From Miscanthus floridulus (taxonomy: Eukaryota > Streptophyta > Magnoliopsida > Poales > Poaceae), in assembly GCF_019320115.1 (NCBI RefSeq), contig NC_089598.1:80496059-80560058 (forward strand): a stretch of DNA of 64,000 nt. The letters run 5' to 3'. The notes below the pieces were generated by a model. The model was not told the DNA's origin. It did no database searches and saw only the letters and a list, made by a program, of their open reading frames with translations. The position numbers and the translations under genes are program-made. This document shows, piece by piece, positions 20,208 to 30,305 of the stretch. Position 1 is the stretch's first letter, and every line of letters starts with the position of its first letter.

Positions 20208-21182
20208 TTAAGGGTAAAAGCGACGTAGCTGTTCTATGTTCCAAGCGTTGGTGAAGATTTCGCCCTTCTCATTGGCTAGCTTGTAGGTCCCGGGCTTCAG
20301 TACTTGGGCAACGATGTACGGCCCTTCCCATGGTGGGGTCAGCTTGTGGTGGCCCTTGTTGCTCTGTGTTAGCCTCAACACCAGGTCGCCTACCTTCAAG
20401 TCTCAGCTTTGAATGCGTCGAGCCTGATAGCGCCGTAGGGTTTGCTGGTACTTGGCCGAATGTAGCAGCGCGACGTCTCGGCCTTCCTCCAGTTGGTCGA
20501 GGGCGTCTTCACGGGCGGTGCGGTTGCTTTGCTCGTTGTAGGCCTGTGGCCTCAGGGAACCATATTCCAAATTGGTGGGGAGGATGGCCTCGACACCATA
20601 GACTAGGAAGAAAGGTGTGAACCCCGTGGCCCGGCTTGGAGTGTTCCTCAGGCTCTAGGTGACCGATGGGAGTTCGACGAGCCATTTCTTGCCAAACTTC
20701 TTCAACCGGTTGTAAATTCTTGGCTTGAGGCCTTGTAGGATCATGCCGTTGGCACGTTCTACTTGGCCGTTTGTCCTTGGGTGTCCTACGTCTGACCAGG
20801 CCACACGGATGTGGTGGTCGTCGTAGAACGCCAAGAATTTTTTGCCGGTGAACTGTGTCCCGTTGTCGGTGATGATGTTGTTTGGGACCCCGAACCTGTG
20901 GATAATGTCGGTGAAGAATAGCACTGCTTGCTCGGATTTGATTTGATTGATCGAACGAGCCTCGATCCACTTGGAAAATTTATCGATTGCTACCAAGAGA
21001 TGGGTGTAGCCCCCGGGCGCCTTCTGCAGAGGCCCGACCAAGTCGAGCCCCCATACGGCAAATGGCCAAGTGATGGGGATGGTTTGGAGGGCTTGGGCCT
21101 GGAGGTGCGTCTGCCGTGCGTAGTACTGGCATCCCTCGTAGGAGCGTACTAACTTGGTGGCGTCGTCAACCGTCGTCGGCCA
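20208..21182 (-). pseudogene. Integrase region of TAT copy 1
   Basis: The minus-strand frame from about 21182 to 20208 contains the integrase catalytic core with D in LLVAIDKFSKW, D in ITDNGTQFTG and E in NGQVERANG, the expected D,D,E set. The C-terminal part has the PWEGPYIVAQVLKPGTYKL motif typical of gypsy integrase ends. Breaks include a TAG at about 20657 (before SLRNTPSRATG) and a TGA before DLKVGDLVLRL near 20402. These look like C-to-T changes. It would join viral-type cDNA to the host genome if intact. Confidence 0.85.
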
Positions 21183-22571
21183 GTAGAACCCTTAGCGGAA
21201 GGCATTTCCGACGAACGTTCGAGGCGCCGCGTGGTGCCCGCAGGCCCCTGCGTGCAAGTCCCAAAGTAGGGCTTGGCCTGCCTCGGTGGTGATGCATCGT
21301 TGGAGGACGCCAGAGGGACTTCGCCTGTACAATTCGTGATTGCAGAGGACGTAAGTCTTGACTTGTCGCGCAAGCCGTCGGGCTTTGGTCCTATCGCTAG
21401 GAAGCTCTCCCTGAGCGAGCCAATCAAGGAACGAGACTCGCCAGTCCGTGCTCTGGTCGGTCTGGGGAGGCCCCGTGTCCACTTCCATGACCTCGGGCTC
21501 GGCCGAAGGAGTCTTGGCAGCCGAGGAGGCGTCGAGCCCCGCGGTGGGTTCGGCCGGTGGCCCCCCTTCCGCTGCCGAGGCGTAGTCAACGGAAGGCTTA
21601 TGGAGGTCCCTGGCAAAGACATTCGGGGGGACCGGAGCCCGTGTCGAGGCCATCTTTGCCAGTTCGTCCGCGGCCTCGTTGTATTTTCGGGCGATGTGGT
21701 TGAGTTCGAGACCGTCGAACTTGTCTTCTAGGCGACATACCATCTTGCAGTACGCCTCCATTTTGGGGTCGATGCAGTTTGACTCCTTCATGACTTGATC
21801 AATGACGAGTTACGAGTCGCCCCAGATGTCGAGACGCCATACTCCAAGCTCGATGGCGATCTGCAAGCCATTGATGAGGGCTTCATACTCGGCCACGTTG
21901 TTGGAGGCGGCGAAGTGGAGCCAAACCATGTAGCGCATGTGTATTCCGAGGGGCGAGACAAAGAGCAGACCCGCGCCTACCCCGGACTTCATCAGGGACC
22001 CGTCAAAGTACATGGTCCAGCACTCCGTCCGAATTTGAGCAGGTGACAGTTGGGTGTCGGTCCACTCAGCCACAAAATCGGCCAAGACCTGAGACTTGAT
22101 TGCCTTCCGAGGCGCAAAGGTCAGGGCTTCCCCCATGAGTTCGATAGCCCATTTGGCTATCCTACCCGAGGCCTTCCGGTTATGGATTATCTCTCCCAGG
22201 GGGAAAGACGATATTACCGTTACCGGGTGGGACTCGAAGTAGTGGCGCAGCTTGCGTCGAGCCAAGACTATAGCGTAGATAAGCTTTTTGATGTGGGGGT
22301 AGCGTGCTTTGGTCTCGGAGAGCACTTCGCTGATGAAGTAGACAGGTCGTTGGATGGGTAGAGCATGCCCCTCTTCCTGCCTCTCTACTACTACGGCCGC
22401 GCTGACCATTTGGGTTGTTGCGGCGACGTATAGTAAGAGGGCCTCGTCCCTCGCCGGTGGTACCAGGACGGGAGGATTGGTGAGCAGCGCTTTGAGCTTG
22501 GCGAGGGCTTCTTCGGCCTCAGGGGTCCAAGAAAAGCGTTCGGATTTTCTCAAGAGGCGGTACAGAGGCAA
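21183..22571 (-). pseudogene. RNase H, second RNase H and integrase zinc-binding region of TAT copy 1
   Basis: The segment 22571-22080 continues RT with the RNase H that follows it in gypsy pol, including VYFISEVLSETKARYPHIKK. A second RNase H begins with the motif WTMYFDGSLMKSGVGAG near 22020 and continues through ASNNVAEYEALINGL and a VIDQVMKES stretch. An extra RNase H of this type is a known trait of TAT elements. A TAA splits it at about 21809. Towards 21190 lies the HHCC zinc-binding domain of integrase, where H-H is present but one Cys is Tyr (RSYEGCQYYAR). TAA replaces a codon before GFYWPT. Confidence 0.82.
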
Positions 22572-23461
22572 ACCTTTTTTTGCCGAGGAGCGAGATGAAG
22601 TGGCTCAGGGCCGCAAGGCATCCCATGACCCTCTGTACTCCCTTGAGGTCTCGGATTGGTCCCATGTTGGTCACGGCCGAGACCTTCTCCGGGTTGGCCT
22701 CGATGCTGCGTTCTGAGACTATGAATCCCAAGAGCATGCCTCGGGGCACCCCGAACACACACTTCTTAGGGTTGAGCTTGATGCCTTTCTCTCTAAGGCA
22801 TTTGAAAGCTATCTCCAGGTCGTCGACGAGGTCCCGGCCCTTCTGGACTTGACCATGATATCATCCACATAGGCCTCGATGGTTCGCCCGATGTGGTCGC
22901 CAAAGACCTAGGTCATGCACCGCTGGTAAGTGGCCCCTGCGTTTCTGAGGCCGAAAGGCATAGTCACGTAGCAGTACATGCCGAATGGGGTGATGAAAGA
23001 AGTCGCGAGCTGGTCGGACTCTTTCATCTTGATCTGATGGTAGCCAGAATATGCGTCAAGGAAAGACAAAGTCTCGCATCCCGTAGTGGAGTCAACGATT
23101 TGATCGATTCGAGGTAATGGGAAGGGGACTTTTGGACAGGCTTTATTCAAACCGGTGTAGTCTACACACATCCTCCATTTCCCATTTTTCTTTTTGACCA
23201 ACACAGGGTTAGCTAACCACTCTGGATGGGATACTTCCCTGATGAACCCGGACGCCAAAAGTTTCTGCACCTCCTCGCCGATAGTCCTGCGCTTTTCCTC
23301 GTCGAATCGGCGCAGGCGCTGCTTCACCGGTCTGGAGCTGGCCCAAATGTCTAAGGCGTGCTCGGCGACCTCCCTTGGTATGCCCGACATATCCGAGGGA
23401 CTCCACATGAACATGTCGGCGTTTGCGCGGAGAAAGTCAACGAGCACGGCCTCCTATTTGA
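22519..23461 (-). pseudogene. Reverse transcriptase of TAT copy 1
   Basis: Conserved RT motifs are clear on the minus strand: LVKKKNGKWRMCVDYTGLNK, FPLPRIDQIVD, SFLDAYSGYHQIKM, MPFGLRNAGATYQR and the catalytic YVDD at about 22860-22875. In-frame stops occur at 23457 (before EAVLVDFL) and 22908 (before VFGDHIGRT). A frameshift lies just after YVDDIMVKS near 22830. The thumb continues as CVFGVPRGMLLGF. The enzyme would copy element RNA into cDNA, but this copy cannot encode an intact protein. Confidence 0.88.
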
Positions 23462-24613
23462 TGTCGAGGGTGGCGCTTATCCTCAACGCCCGGTCGTCGG
23501 GGCAGTCGGGGTCGACTGGGACGAGCTTGATGGCCTCCGCGGGCTCGAACGTCCTTGGTAGAAGGCTCGGGCATCGTGCGGACCAGCATTGCCGCAGCAG
23601 CGATGTTCTGGCTAGCGCGATTGAAGACTGGGGGTTGCTCACTCCCCTCGTCGTCGTGGATGCGGTGGTGCACGTCGCGAGCCCTCTGTTGGGCTCCTCC
23701 GCCCTTGCCGTGACCTCGATGCTCCCACTCGAGAGTATCTCGAAGCTGCTGCAGGAGGAGTCGGTCTTGCTCGACCTTGGCCTGGAGCTCACGGAGCTGT
23801 TCCAGGTCCGGGCGTTGAGGTCGTGCAGGGGCAAAGTTCTCGTTCCATGCCGCCGGTAGGACAACGCGTGGATGCCCCCTCGTCCTCCTCGTCCGCCCTC
23901 GGCATCCCGAGCCCGACGTGGAAACACTCGCGAGTGGGGTCGTAAGCACCTTCGTCGTCGGAATCGGAGTAGCCGAAGCAGTAGTCGCTTGCGGTCAAGA
24001 AGCGACGCATGGTTTCGGGGTCGTGGAGTCTAGAGAAATCCGCTCCGGCCCACGCCTCGTCCTCCTCCGAGGAATCAGCATGGGTGTGAGTCGACGCGGT
24101 GGTGTCGAAGTCGAGGGCAAAGCGTTGGCGGCGTCCTGAGGGATCCGCGTGAGCGGAAGCGTAGGAGGCGGCGGCATTTCTCAACCCGAAGGGGTATGGG
24201 GATGGCGCCGTCACCGAGCTCTGCTCCACTGGAGTTGGCTCCTCAGGGAGTGGTGGAGCGGAGCTTGATGACGGGGCGTCGCCGCACGCCACCAGCGTTT
24301 TTCCCTTGTCCAGGCTCAGGCTAGATAGGTCCCCAACCAGGGACCTTGTGCCAACAGCTGGTCGTAGGATACCGGAGGAGAGCGGCGTGTCGCCCTGGGT
24401 TCGCGTGGCGTCGGGGTGATCCTGCTCGCGTCGTGCTTGGCGAGCGCGGCGAGAGCGGCCGCCCGGGCGCCGCCGGTGCATGACGTCGTCGTCGGTCGGT
24501 GGGGCTCGGGGCGTGAGGAGTACCATGTCGTACTCATGCCCCAGAGACATGAACTCTAGGCTCCCGAACCAGATCACCGTGCCGAGACACAGCGGTCGTA
24601 CGGGGTCTGCCAT
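23462..24613 (-). pseudogene. Truncated gag of TAT copy 1
   Basis: The minus-strand frame starts MADPVRPLCLGTVIWFGSLE at about 24613, 60 bp inside the primer-binding region. It runs through an S/E/D-rich stretch to a coiled segment (LEQLRELQAKVEQDRLLLQQ) and the motif ASQNIAAAAMLVRTMPEPST. At about 23560-23575 it jumps to TFEPAEAIKLVPVDPDCP, which belongs just before RT. The main retrotrans_gag domain, the CCHC knuckle and the protease are therefore absent. Copy 2 at 46733-48720 retains the gag domain that is missing here. At least one frameshift separates the two open parts near 23790-23940. Confidence 0.75.
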
Positions 24614-24651
24614 CCGGAACTTGTTGGGATGACGAAACTGACACGCAGAGG

Positions 24652-24671
24652 CCCCTACCTGGCGCGCCAAC
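24652..24671 (-). promoter_or_regulatory. Primer-binding region of TAT copy 1
   Basis: Directly inside the 5' LTR the minus strand reads GTTGGCGCGCCAGGTAGGGG. Copy 2 has the same position filled by GTTGGCACGCCAGGTAGGGG at 46685-46704. The position and conservation mark it as the tRNA primer-binding area. I do not assign the tRNA. Confidence 0.75.
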
Positions 24672-25986
24672 TGTCAATGTTTCGGACCGAGGGGTCCTCA
24701 ACCAACTAGTAAATTTGTACTGCGTGTTCCCGATCCCGGATGGTGATGCAAAGAGACACAAGGCTTATACTGGTTCAGGCGATCGGTGCCCTACATCCAG
24801 TCTGAGAGATCGATCTTGTATTCCTTGCACCGAGGTGCTTGTAGTAGGGGGTTACAAGCTGGGTGAGAGAGGGAGCTAGTCCCAGGTCTCGGCACGGGGT
24901 GATGCCGGGCTGCTTGAGACGTTGCTCTCAGACAGCGGGTGAGTATGCGTGTTACAGGGTGTTGTTTTTGTGTGTGCCTGTGTTCCTCTCCTAGAAATGG
25001 CCCAAATCCTTTCCTTTTATAGTTGAAGGGAGGACCAGGGTAGTACGTGTGCTAACTATACGGCGTCGTGCGAACGGAGGCGGCGTGTTCGAGCTCTGTA
25101 GCCTGTTCTTGTGGCGGCATGGTCGTCGGAGTGGTCCGTCCTTGAAGCGCTGGGGCGACGTGCTGGTCGCATCCGATCCTGTGCGTCATGGGAGCTCCAG
25201 GGCTACCTCGAAGCGGGCGCGGCGGTCAGCGTGCGGGTCGCTGTGGGTTGACTGCGTGCGAGGCCGAGGCTCGGTTGGTGCCGAGACCGAACCATGGTGG
25301 GGGTCTCGGAACACGTGAATCTCGAGATGGTCGATGCCCTGATGTAGGGTGCCGAGGCTCGGACGGAGCGGTCGATCTGGTACGCTGGTTCGGAGGCGAT
25401 GATGACCCGGGCCAGACCTCCCATGCCGCGTTGTCTTCGGGGCGGGTGTTACGGGGCACAGCGTAGCGCCGGCGCTGATCGTGGGCACAACGCCGGAACA
25501 CAGTGACCGGTAATCCCCGCCGTGCCTTGTCTTAGCCGGTATGGTGTTGATGCGACTCCTTGTCCCGTCGGCCACTCCGCGGTGTCGAGCCGTCGTCCGG
25601 CTGAGATTGCGGGAGTGGTTGACGCATTAATAGGACGTGACAGGCTGTCGGGAAGACTGGCCGAGGCGAGAGCGATGGGTTATTGACAAGCCAGCCTCGG
25701 GCGATACGGAGAATAGCTGTCTTATTCGAGGCTGTACGCACGGGGCCTCGGGCGAGACGGAAATTGGGCTCCTTGCCGAGGCCTCTCGTGAGAGGTCTTG
25801 CGCGAGGCGGAGATTTCGTCAGGGTGTCGAGACCTCCCATGCGAGGCCTCAGGCGAGGCGGAGAGCCGGTGGGCTCGGACGGGGCTGGTGGTGAACCCAT
25901 GGCTTACCTTCTGGCTTCGTTGTTGATGAGATTTAAGTGACTCTTTTGGTGTACGCTCGGGGTACCCCGTTTTATGGTACCCGACA
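24672..25986 (-). repeat. 5' LTR of TAT copy 1
   Basis: It matches 12268-13582 in length (1,315 bp) and sequence. Its outer minus-strand start is TGTCGGGTACC at 25986 and its inner end reads ACATTGACA, where the other LTR has ACACCGACA. A minus-strand TATA box lies at about 25014-25023. Target duplication ccaag follows at 25987-25991. Confidence 0.93.
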
Positions 25987-25991
25987 CCAAG

Positions 25992-28446
25992 TGTGTGTCC
26001 ACTATCCTGAAATTACCGTTTTTACCTCTGCTATAAACATTGTTGTACTTGCAAGCATTATTATTCAAGTTCATATCCATACTAGACTCTTAATCAAATG
26101 CCTTCCTTTGGGAGAATATAAATAACGATACCCTGAATACTTCTGGGGTAAAATGCTACAATGATAGGTCCGCGTGCTTGCGGATAAATATCCAAAATTA
26201 TTAAAGAACTATCAAGGCTATTAATTAGTGACATTGCTGATCACTAGTGATGTTGCTAAGTAATACCAACAAACACTTATGGCGCAGTTGCTGGGAATAC
26301 AAAGCTAGTAGCTACGCTAAGAAGTGCCAACAATGGCTTCACCTAGCTTCACCTCGCCCTAGTTGGTCCGGCATAGGATCCTGTGAGAGCATGTTTTAAA
26401 AGAGCTCTACATGTAAAACTGTTTTGCTAAACGGTTTACCAGAACGACTCCAGCTCCACCAATGGAGCTGTTCGTGGAGCCGAAACAAAAAAAAATAACG
26501 GCTTCACCGGTGAAGTGGAGTTGTGCCAAATGAAGAATGTAAAATTGGTTGGGAGTTGAAATAATTCTAAGTTCCTATAATTCACTTCTCACACAGAATA
26601 ACTTCTAATTTATTTTAATTAAATAACCATAGAGAAAAAATTTCAACCATATTAGTAGTGACTCTAAAAGTTACTTCTCGCATGGATAAGAAAAACGGAT
26701 AGGCCACATGGTTGCAAACAGCGATGAGCAGGAACGAGCAGATGTCGAAATGTAAAGGCCTGTTTGGATGTTAGCCACACCCTGCCAAAAAAAAAACAAC
26801 GCCACAGTTGTGGCGAGAAAACATCTGTAACTCGTAACATTAATTACCAACCAAACAGCTGTTTGTTTTTTCTGTGGCAGCCACAGCTTAGGCGTGGCGA
26901 AAGGACTGATGAGAGGGAGTTCTCAGATGTTTAGGACTGTGGGAGAAAGAACATGATGGCCAAACTGTCCACAGCGGAGATTTGGTTGATATATTTCTAC
27001 TGGCAACCAAACACCCTCGTAATAGTAGTAGCAGTTTTTGAAAACGGGAATGGTAAAGAGGTATTACTGGCCGGTGAGTCGGTGACGAAACGGATCCAAT
27101 ACTGCCATTCTTTGAAGAGCTACTTAAAGTTTTTGAGCATGACCTGCCAAGAAGTTTCATTGCAAGAATCTCTCTCTCTCTCTCTCTCTCTCTCTTCCTC
27201 CCTTCGTTTGAAGCATCTAGATTCTCGAATTCAAAACCTCCCAGCTGATCAACTAAGTACGCGCTTTCTCCGTACGTGATTCCGCGTCTCGGCAAATTAT
27301 CTCTTGGACATGGCATGGTGGCCATTGCTGCCTGGCTGGGCACTGGCCAGGCCACGTCTAGAACAGGAGAGGCGAACAAAAAAATATACTAATTGAAACT
27401 AAGGCGTCGACGTCGATGCAATCAAAAGCGAGCACGGCATTTCATGCTTCGAGGGTAAGCAAGCTCAGTTTACTGAGGAGTGAGGAGGGATCGATGCTCC
27501 ACCGGCCATCGTCTAGAAAGATTAGCTAACAAAACGCGTGCATGCTGGACTCGTCTCTTTGCGACAAGGGAGAGGCCAATGCTTTCTACCATGAATGTAA
27601 TCAGTTCAGTGCGCGTAAAACGATGCTGGCAGGTGCCTGGAAGGCGCGTTGGGGCCGCCAGCGGCAGGGCACGAGTGGTGAGCTAGTGGAGACACAAGTC
27701 ATGTCAACACGCGGAGACAAGGGATACACTGGCAAACGATCGATGGATGCAGCAGCAGCAGCAGCAGGAAGATCTCCCCGTTCGGACTAATCCGCGAGTC
27801 CTGTCATTGCCATCCAATCATGCATGTTGTGTTCCTTGGTGACGAAGCAGGCGATGGGGGGTGTTCCCGCCGGGCGGCAGAATGAACCACGACCTCCATT
27901 GAATCAACAAACGCGGTGAGGCTGCCGGGCGGGGGTGGGTTAATTTTGTCAAAGCTGCGGCTTCCTCGGCTGCTTCCGGGAAGCAGGCTCTAGCGCTACG
28001 GGACATCGTGATATGAGGACCGCCGGAGGAGGAGTATGGACAGACGGATCGGATCGAGACGCGAACGAGAACCAGATGATTATTCTACCGCGTCTCACGA
28101 AGACTCTGCAGCTGCACGGCTTTACTCGGTGCAGCGCAACGCGGTATGCATCCGCTCGCGAATTCGAATCTGCGTTGCAATTAGTTGCTTTGTTTATGCT
28201 TAGCGAGTCCGAGAGCTTGTGGGCCGGAAATAAACTGCGGTGCGCAGGCACAGCTCCATCCCCGGAAGCGGCGGTGGGAACTGAGAAACCTACGCATGCT
28301 GGTTCGCACCTGCTTTCCCCACCAGACCACCACCAACCCGCGGAGCCCCGCAAAAAGAGGCTTGGCGGCCACGCTTGCCATTGGCATGACGCGGGTCTGC
28401 AGCAGGCGTGACCGCCCTGCAGGCCCCGACCAGCTGCTCTCTGGCA
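25992..28446. other. Intergenic DNA with simple repeats, no gene supported
   Basis: The left part is AT-rich. A possible MITE is suggested by GGCCTGTTTGGATGTTAGCC (26758) and the facing GGCAACCAAACACCC (27002), but the ends pair poorly. A (CT)n run of about 25 bp lies at 27171-27196 and a short (CAG)n at about 27750-27766. From 27800 to 28440 the DNA is GC-rich with short open frames on both strands and no domain. A gene fragment could hide there, but I cannot support one. Confidence 0.4.
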
Positions 28447-28448
28447 CT

Positions 28449-28653
28449 GTAGTATGTTTCGTTTGTATTTGACAAACTTTGTCCGATCAAGAACTAACTA
28501 GGCTCAAAAGATTCGTCTCGTGATTTACAACCAAACTGTGTAATTAGTTATTTTTTTTACCTACATTTAATGCTCCATGCATGTGTCTAAAAATTGATAT
28601 GATGGAGAGAGAGTGAAAAAACTTGGAATTTTGATGGGATCTAAACAAGGCCC
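28449..28653 (-). mobile_element. Truncated Harbinger-type MITE
   Basis: Read on the minus strand it begins GGCCTTGTTTAGATCCCATC, followed by a TTTTTTCACTCTCTCTCC stretch, CACATGCATGGAGCATTAAA and ACGAGACGAATCTTTTGAGCC. This is a widespread grass MITE. Its other end (near 28449) lacks a matching inverted repeat, so it is a half element. Confidence 0.7.
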
Positions 28654-30141
28654 CAATATCCCGCTATTTATTCTTGCTTTGTGATGAGGGGCTGTCGAGT
28701 ATGCTGAAATTTCCAGGGCCCTCTTTCCGATCCATGCACCTTGGGTCTCTTACCTGTTGTTTGCAGATGATTGCCTAGTTTTCACACAGGCAAGCAAGCG
28801 GGGCGGGGTTCGCCTGGCGGACATCATATCATCCGCTCATACCAAAAAGGATCAGGCCAGTTGGTGAACATGTTAAAGTCAGCTATTTTCCAGCTCTAAC
28901 CGCGGACCTGACATGAAGGAAGAAATGGAGCAGGCCACTGAAATTGACACGGAAACCTTGTGCGTAAAATATCTGGGGCTTCCCACAGCGGGAGGACATA
29001 GTACCACTAAGGCCTTCGAGCCGATCCCGGCGAAGATCTGGGTCTGGTGGGAGGCTAGAGTGAGAAGCTACTTAGTGGGACAACAAAGGAAGTCCTAATC
29101 AAATCGGTTGCGCAGGCTGTTGTCACATATCCGATGAACTGCTTCATCTTATCAGCAAGAACAAGGAAGAAAATCACCTCGGCGACTTCTAATTATTGGT
29201 GGGGTGGTGCAGTGGACAGCCAAGCCATCCACTGGAGGCGATGGCAGGAACTCGCGCTACAAAAATGTCATGGTGGTATGGGGTTCTGGGATATTAAACA
29301 GTTCAATGTAGCGATGCTGGGCAAGCAAGGCTGGCGGCTAATGTCCTCCCATGATACGCTAGGTTCCCGAGTCTTGAAAGGCAAATATTTCCCTAATGGT
29401 GATTTTATTCAATCCAAAACTAAGAGAAATTCCCACTACTACAATAATCATTTGTAGGGACGACTAAAGATCGTTTGTAGAGGCGGCTCAGCCAGCCGTC
29501 CCTACCGTACCGTCTCTACAAATCATGCATTTGTAGGGGCGGTTCCCAGACCGCCCTTACAAATTGATTTGTAGAGGCGGCTAGTGTTATCAGCCGCCCC
29601 TACAAATCGATTGGTAGAGGCCCGCCCCTACAGTATATTTTTCCGTCAAAAAAATTCAAATTTACAATTCAAATTCGACCAGAACATATATTTTTCATGC
29701 ACAACTCCATCATGACTTATCTTCTTCTGCGATTGTACTAAAACTCAAATCTCTACAACATGAGTATTGGTCCAACTACAGTGAACATATTACTTAATGC
29801 TGACTTGTTAGATGAGGAACTCTACAACATGAGTATTGATCCGACTGACCGTAAAATGCTATCATGCTGCCTAGATAGCTAAAGATGTTAACAGCTAAAC
29901 AACAATGCAAAGAATCATATGCCAAAGTCCCCATACTCGCATATTGCAAGAGTCTTCATAACAACAAGATCGTAGTTGTCCAGGTAGGGCAAAAAAACAA
30001 TATCCCCAAAAAATTCAGCTTCCTTCTTCAGCTCCACATTCACTTCCTTTTTACCATGCTAGAGTTAAGAAACACCTTCAGCACAAGCACACAAAACAAA
30101 TGAAGTAAGCTAAGCATTTGGGATTACATTGAAGTGTTTAC

Positions 30142-30305
30142 CAGTGCAACGAAAAAACGAGCCACCCTGTTTGGTGATTTGAGGACAGCCGACATCCATG
30201 TCTTCCTCACACCCATACGCTCAGCAAAATGATTGGCTGATGACAGGATGCCAATGAAAATCTCAACTGGCTCATCAGGCCTGTAGCATCCTCCAGCACA
30301 AACCC
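30142..30305 (-). pseudogene. Captured exon of a GT31 beta-1,3-galactosyltransferase-like gene
   Basis: On the minus strand, acceptor CTTGCAG precedes a 164-nt exon that ends at donor CACTG|GTAAAC. It encodes [20 protein letters not shown], then [12 protein letters not shown] and a VARFFVAL motif. The [19 protein letters not shown] signature is the start of the galactosyltransferase domain in plant hydroxyproline/arabinogalactan galactosyltransferases (GALT family, Golgi). The frame is open across the whole exon, and splice sites are intact. The rest of the catalytic domain is absent, so this is a transduplicated fragment inside a CACTA element. Confidence 0.72.

Larger units (their letters stand above)
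12268..25986 (-). mobile_element. Complete-ended TAT-type Ty3/gypsy retrotransposon (copy 1)
   Basis: The 13.7-kb element lies on the minus strand. Both LTRs are 1,315 bp, and an exact 5-bp target-site duplication, ccaag, flanks it (12263-12267 and 25987-25991). Next to the 5' LTR the minus strand reads GTTGGCGCGCCAGGTAGGGG, the primer-binding region typical of this group. Minus-strand order is truncated gag, RT, RNase H, a second RNase H, integrase. A spliced gene in antisense orientation lies between integrase and the 3' LTR. This architecture, with an extra RNase H and an antisense ORF, is known from the TAT lineage (RIRE2, Grande, cinful). Gag is internally deleted, so the copy is not autonomous. 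Confidence 0.93.

Noticed and set aside
26755..27020. MITE with GGCCTGTTTGG and CCAAACACCC ends
   Set aside because: The two ends pair poorly and no target-site duplication was found.
27800..28440. Possible GC-rich gene
   Set aside because: Open frames are short, occur on both strands, and no start, splice pair or domain could be supported.
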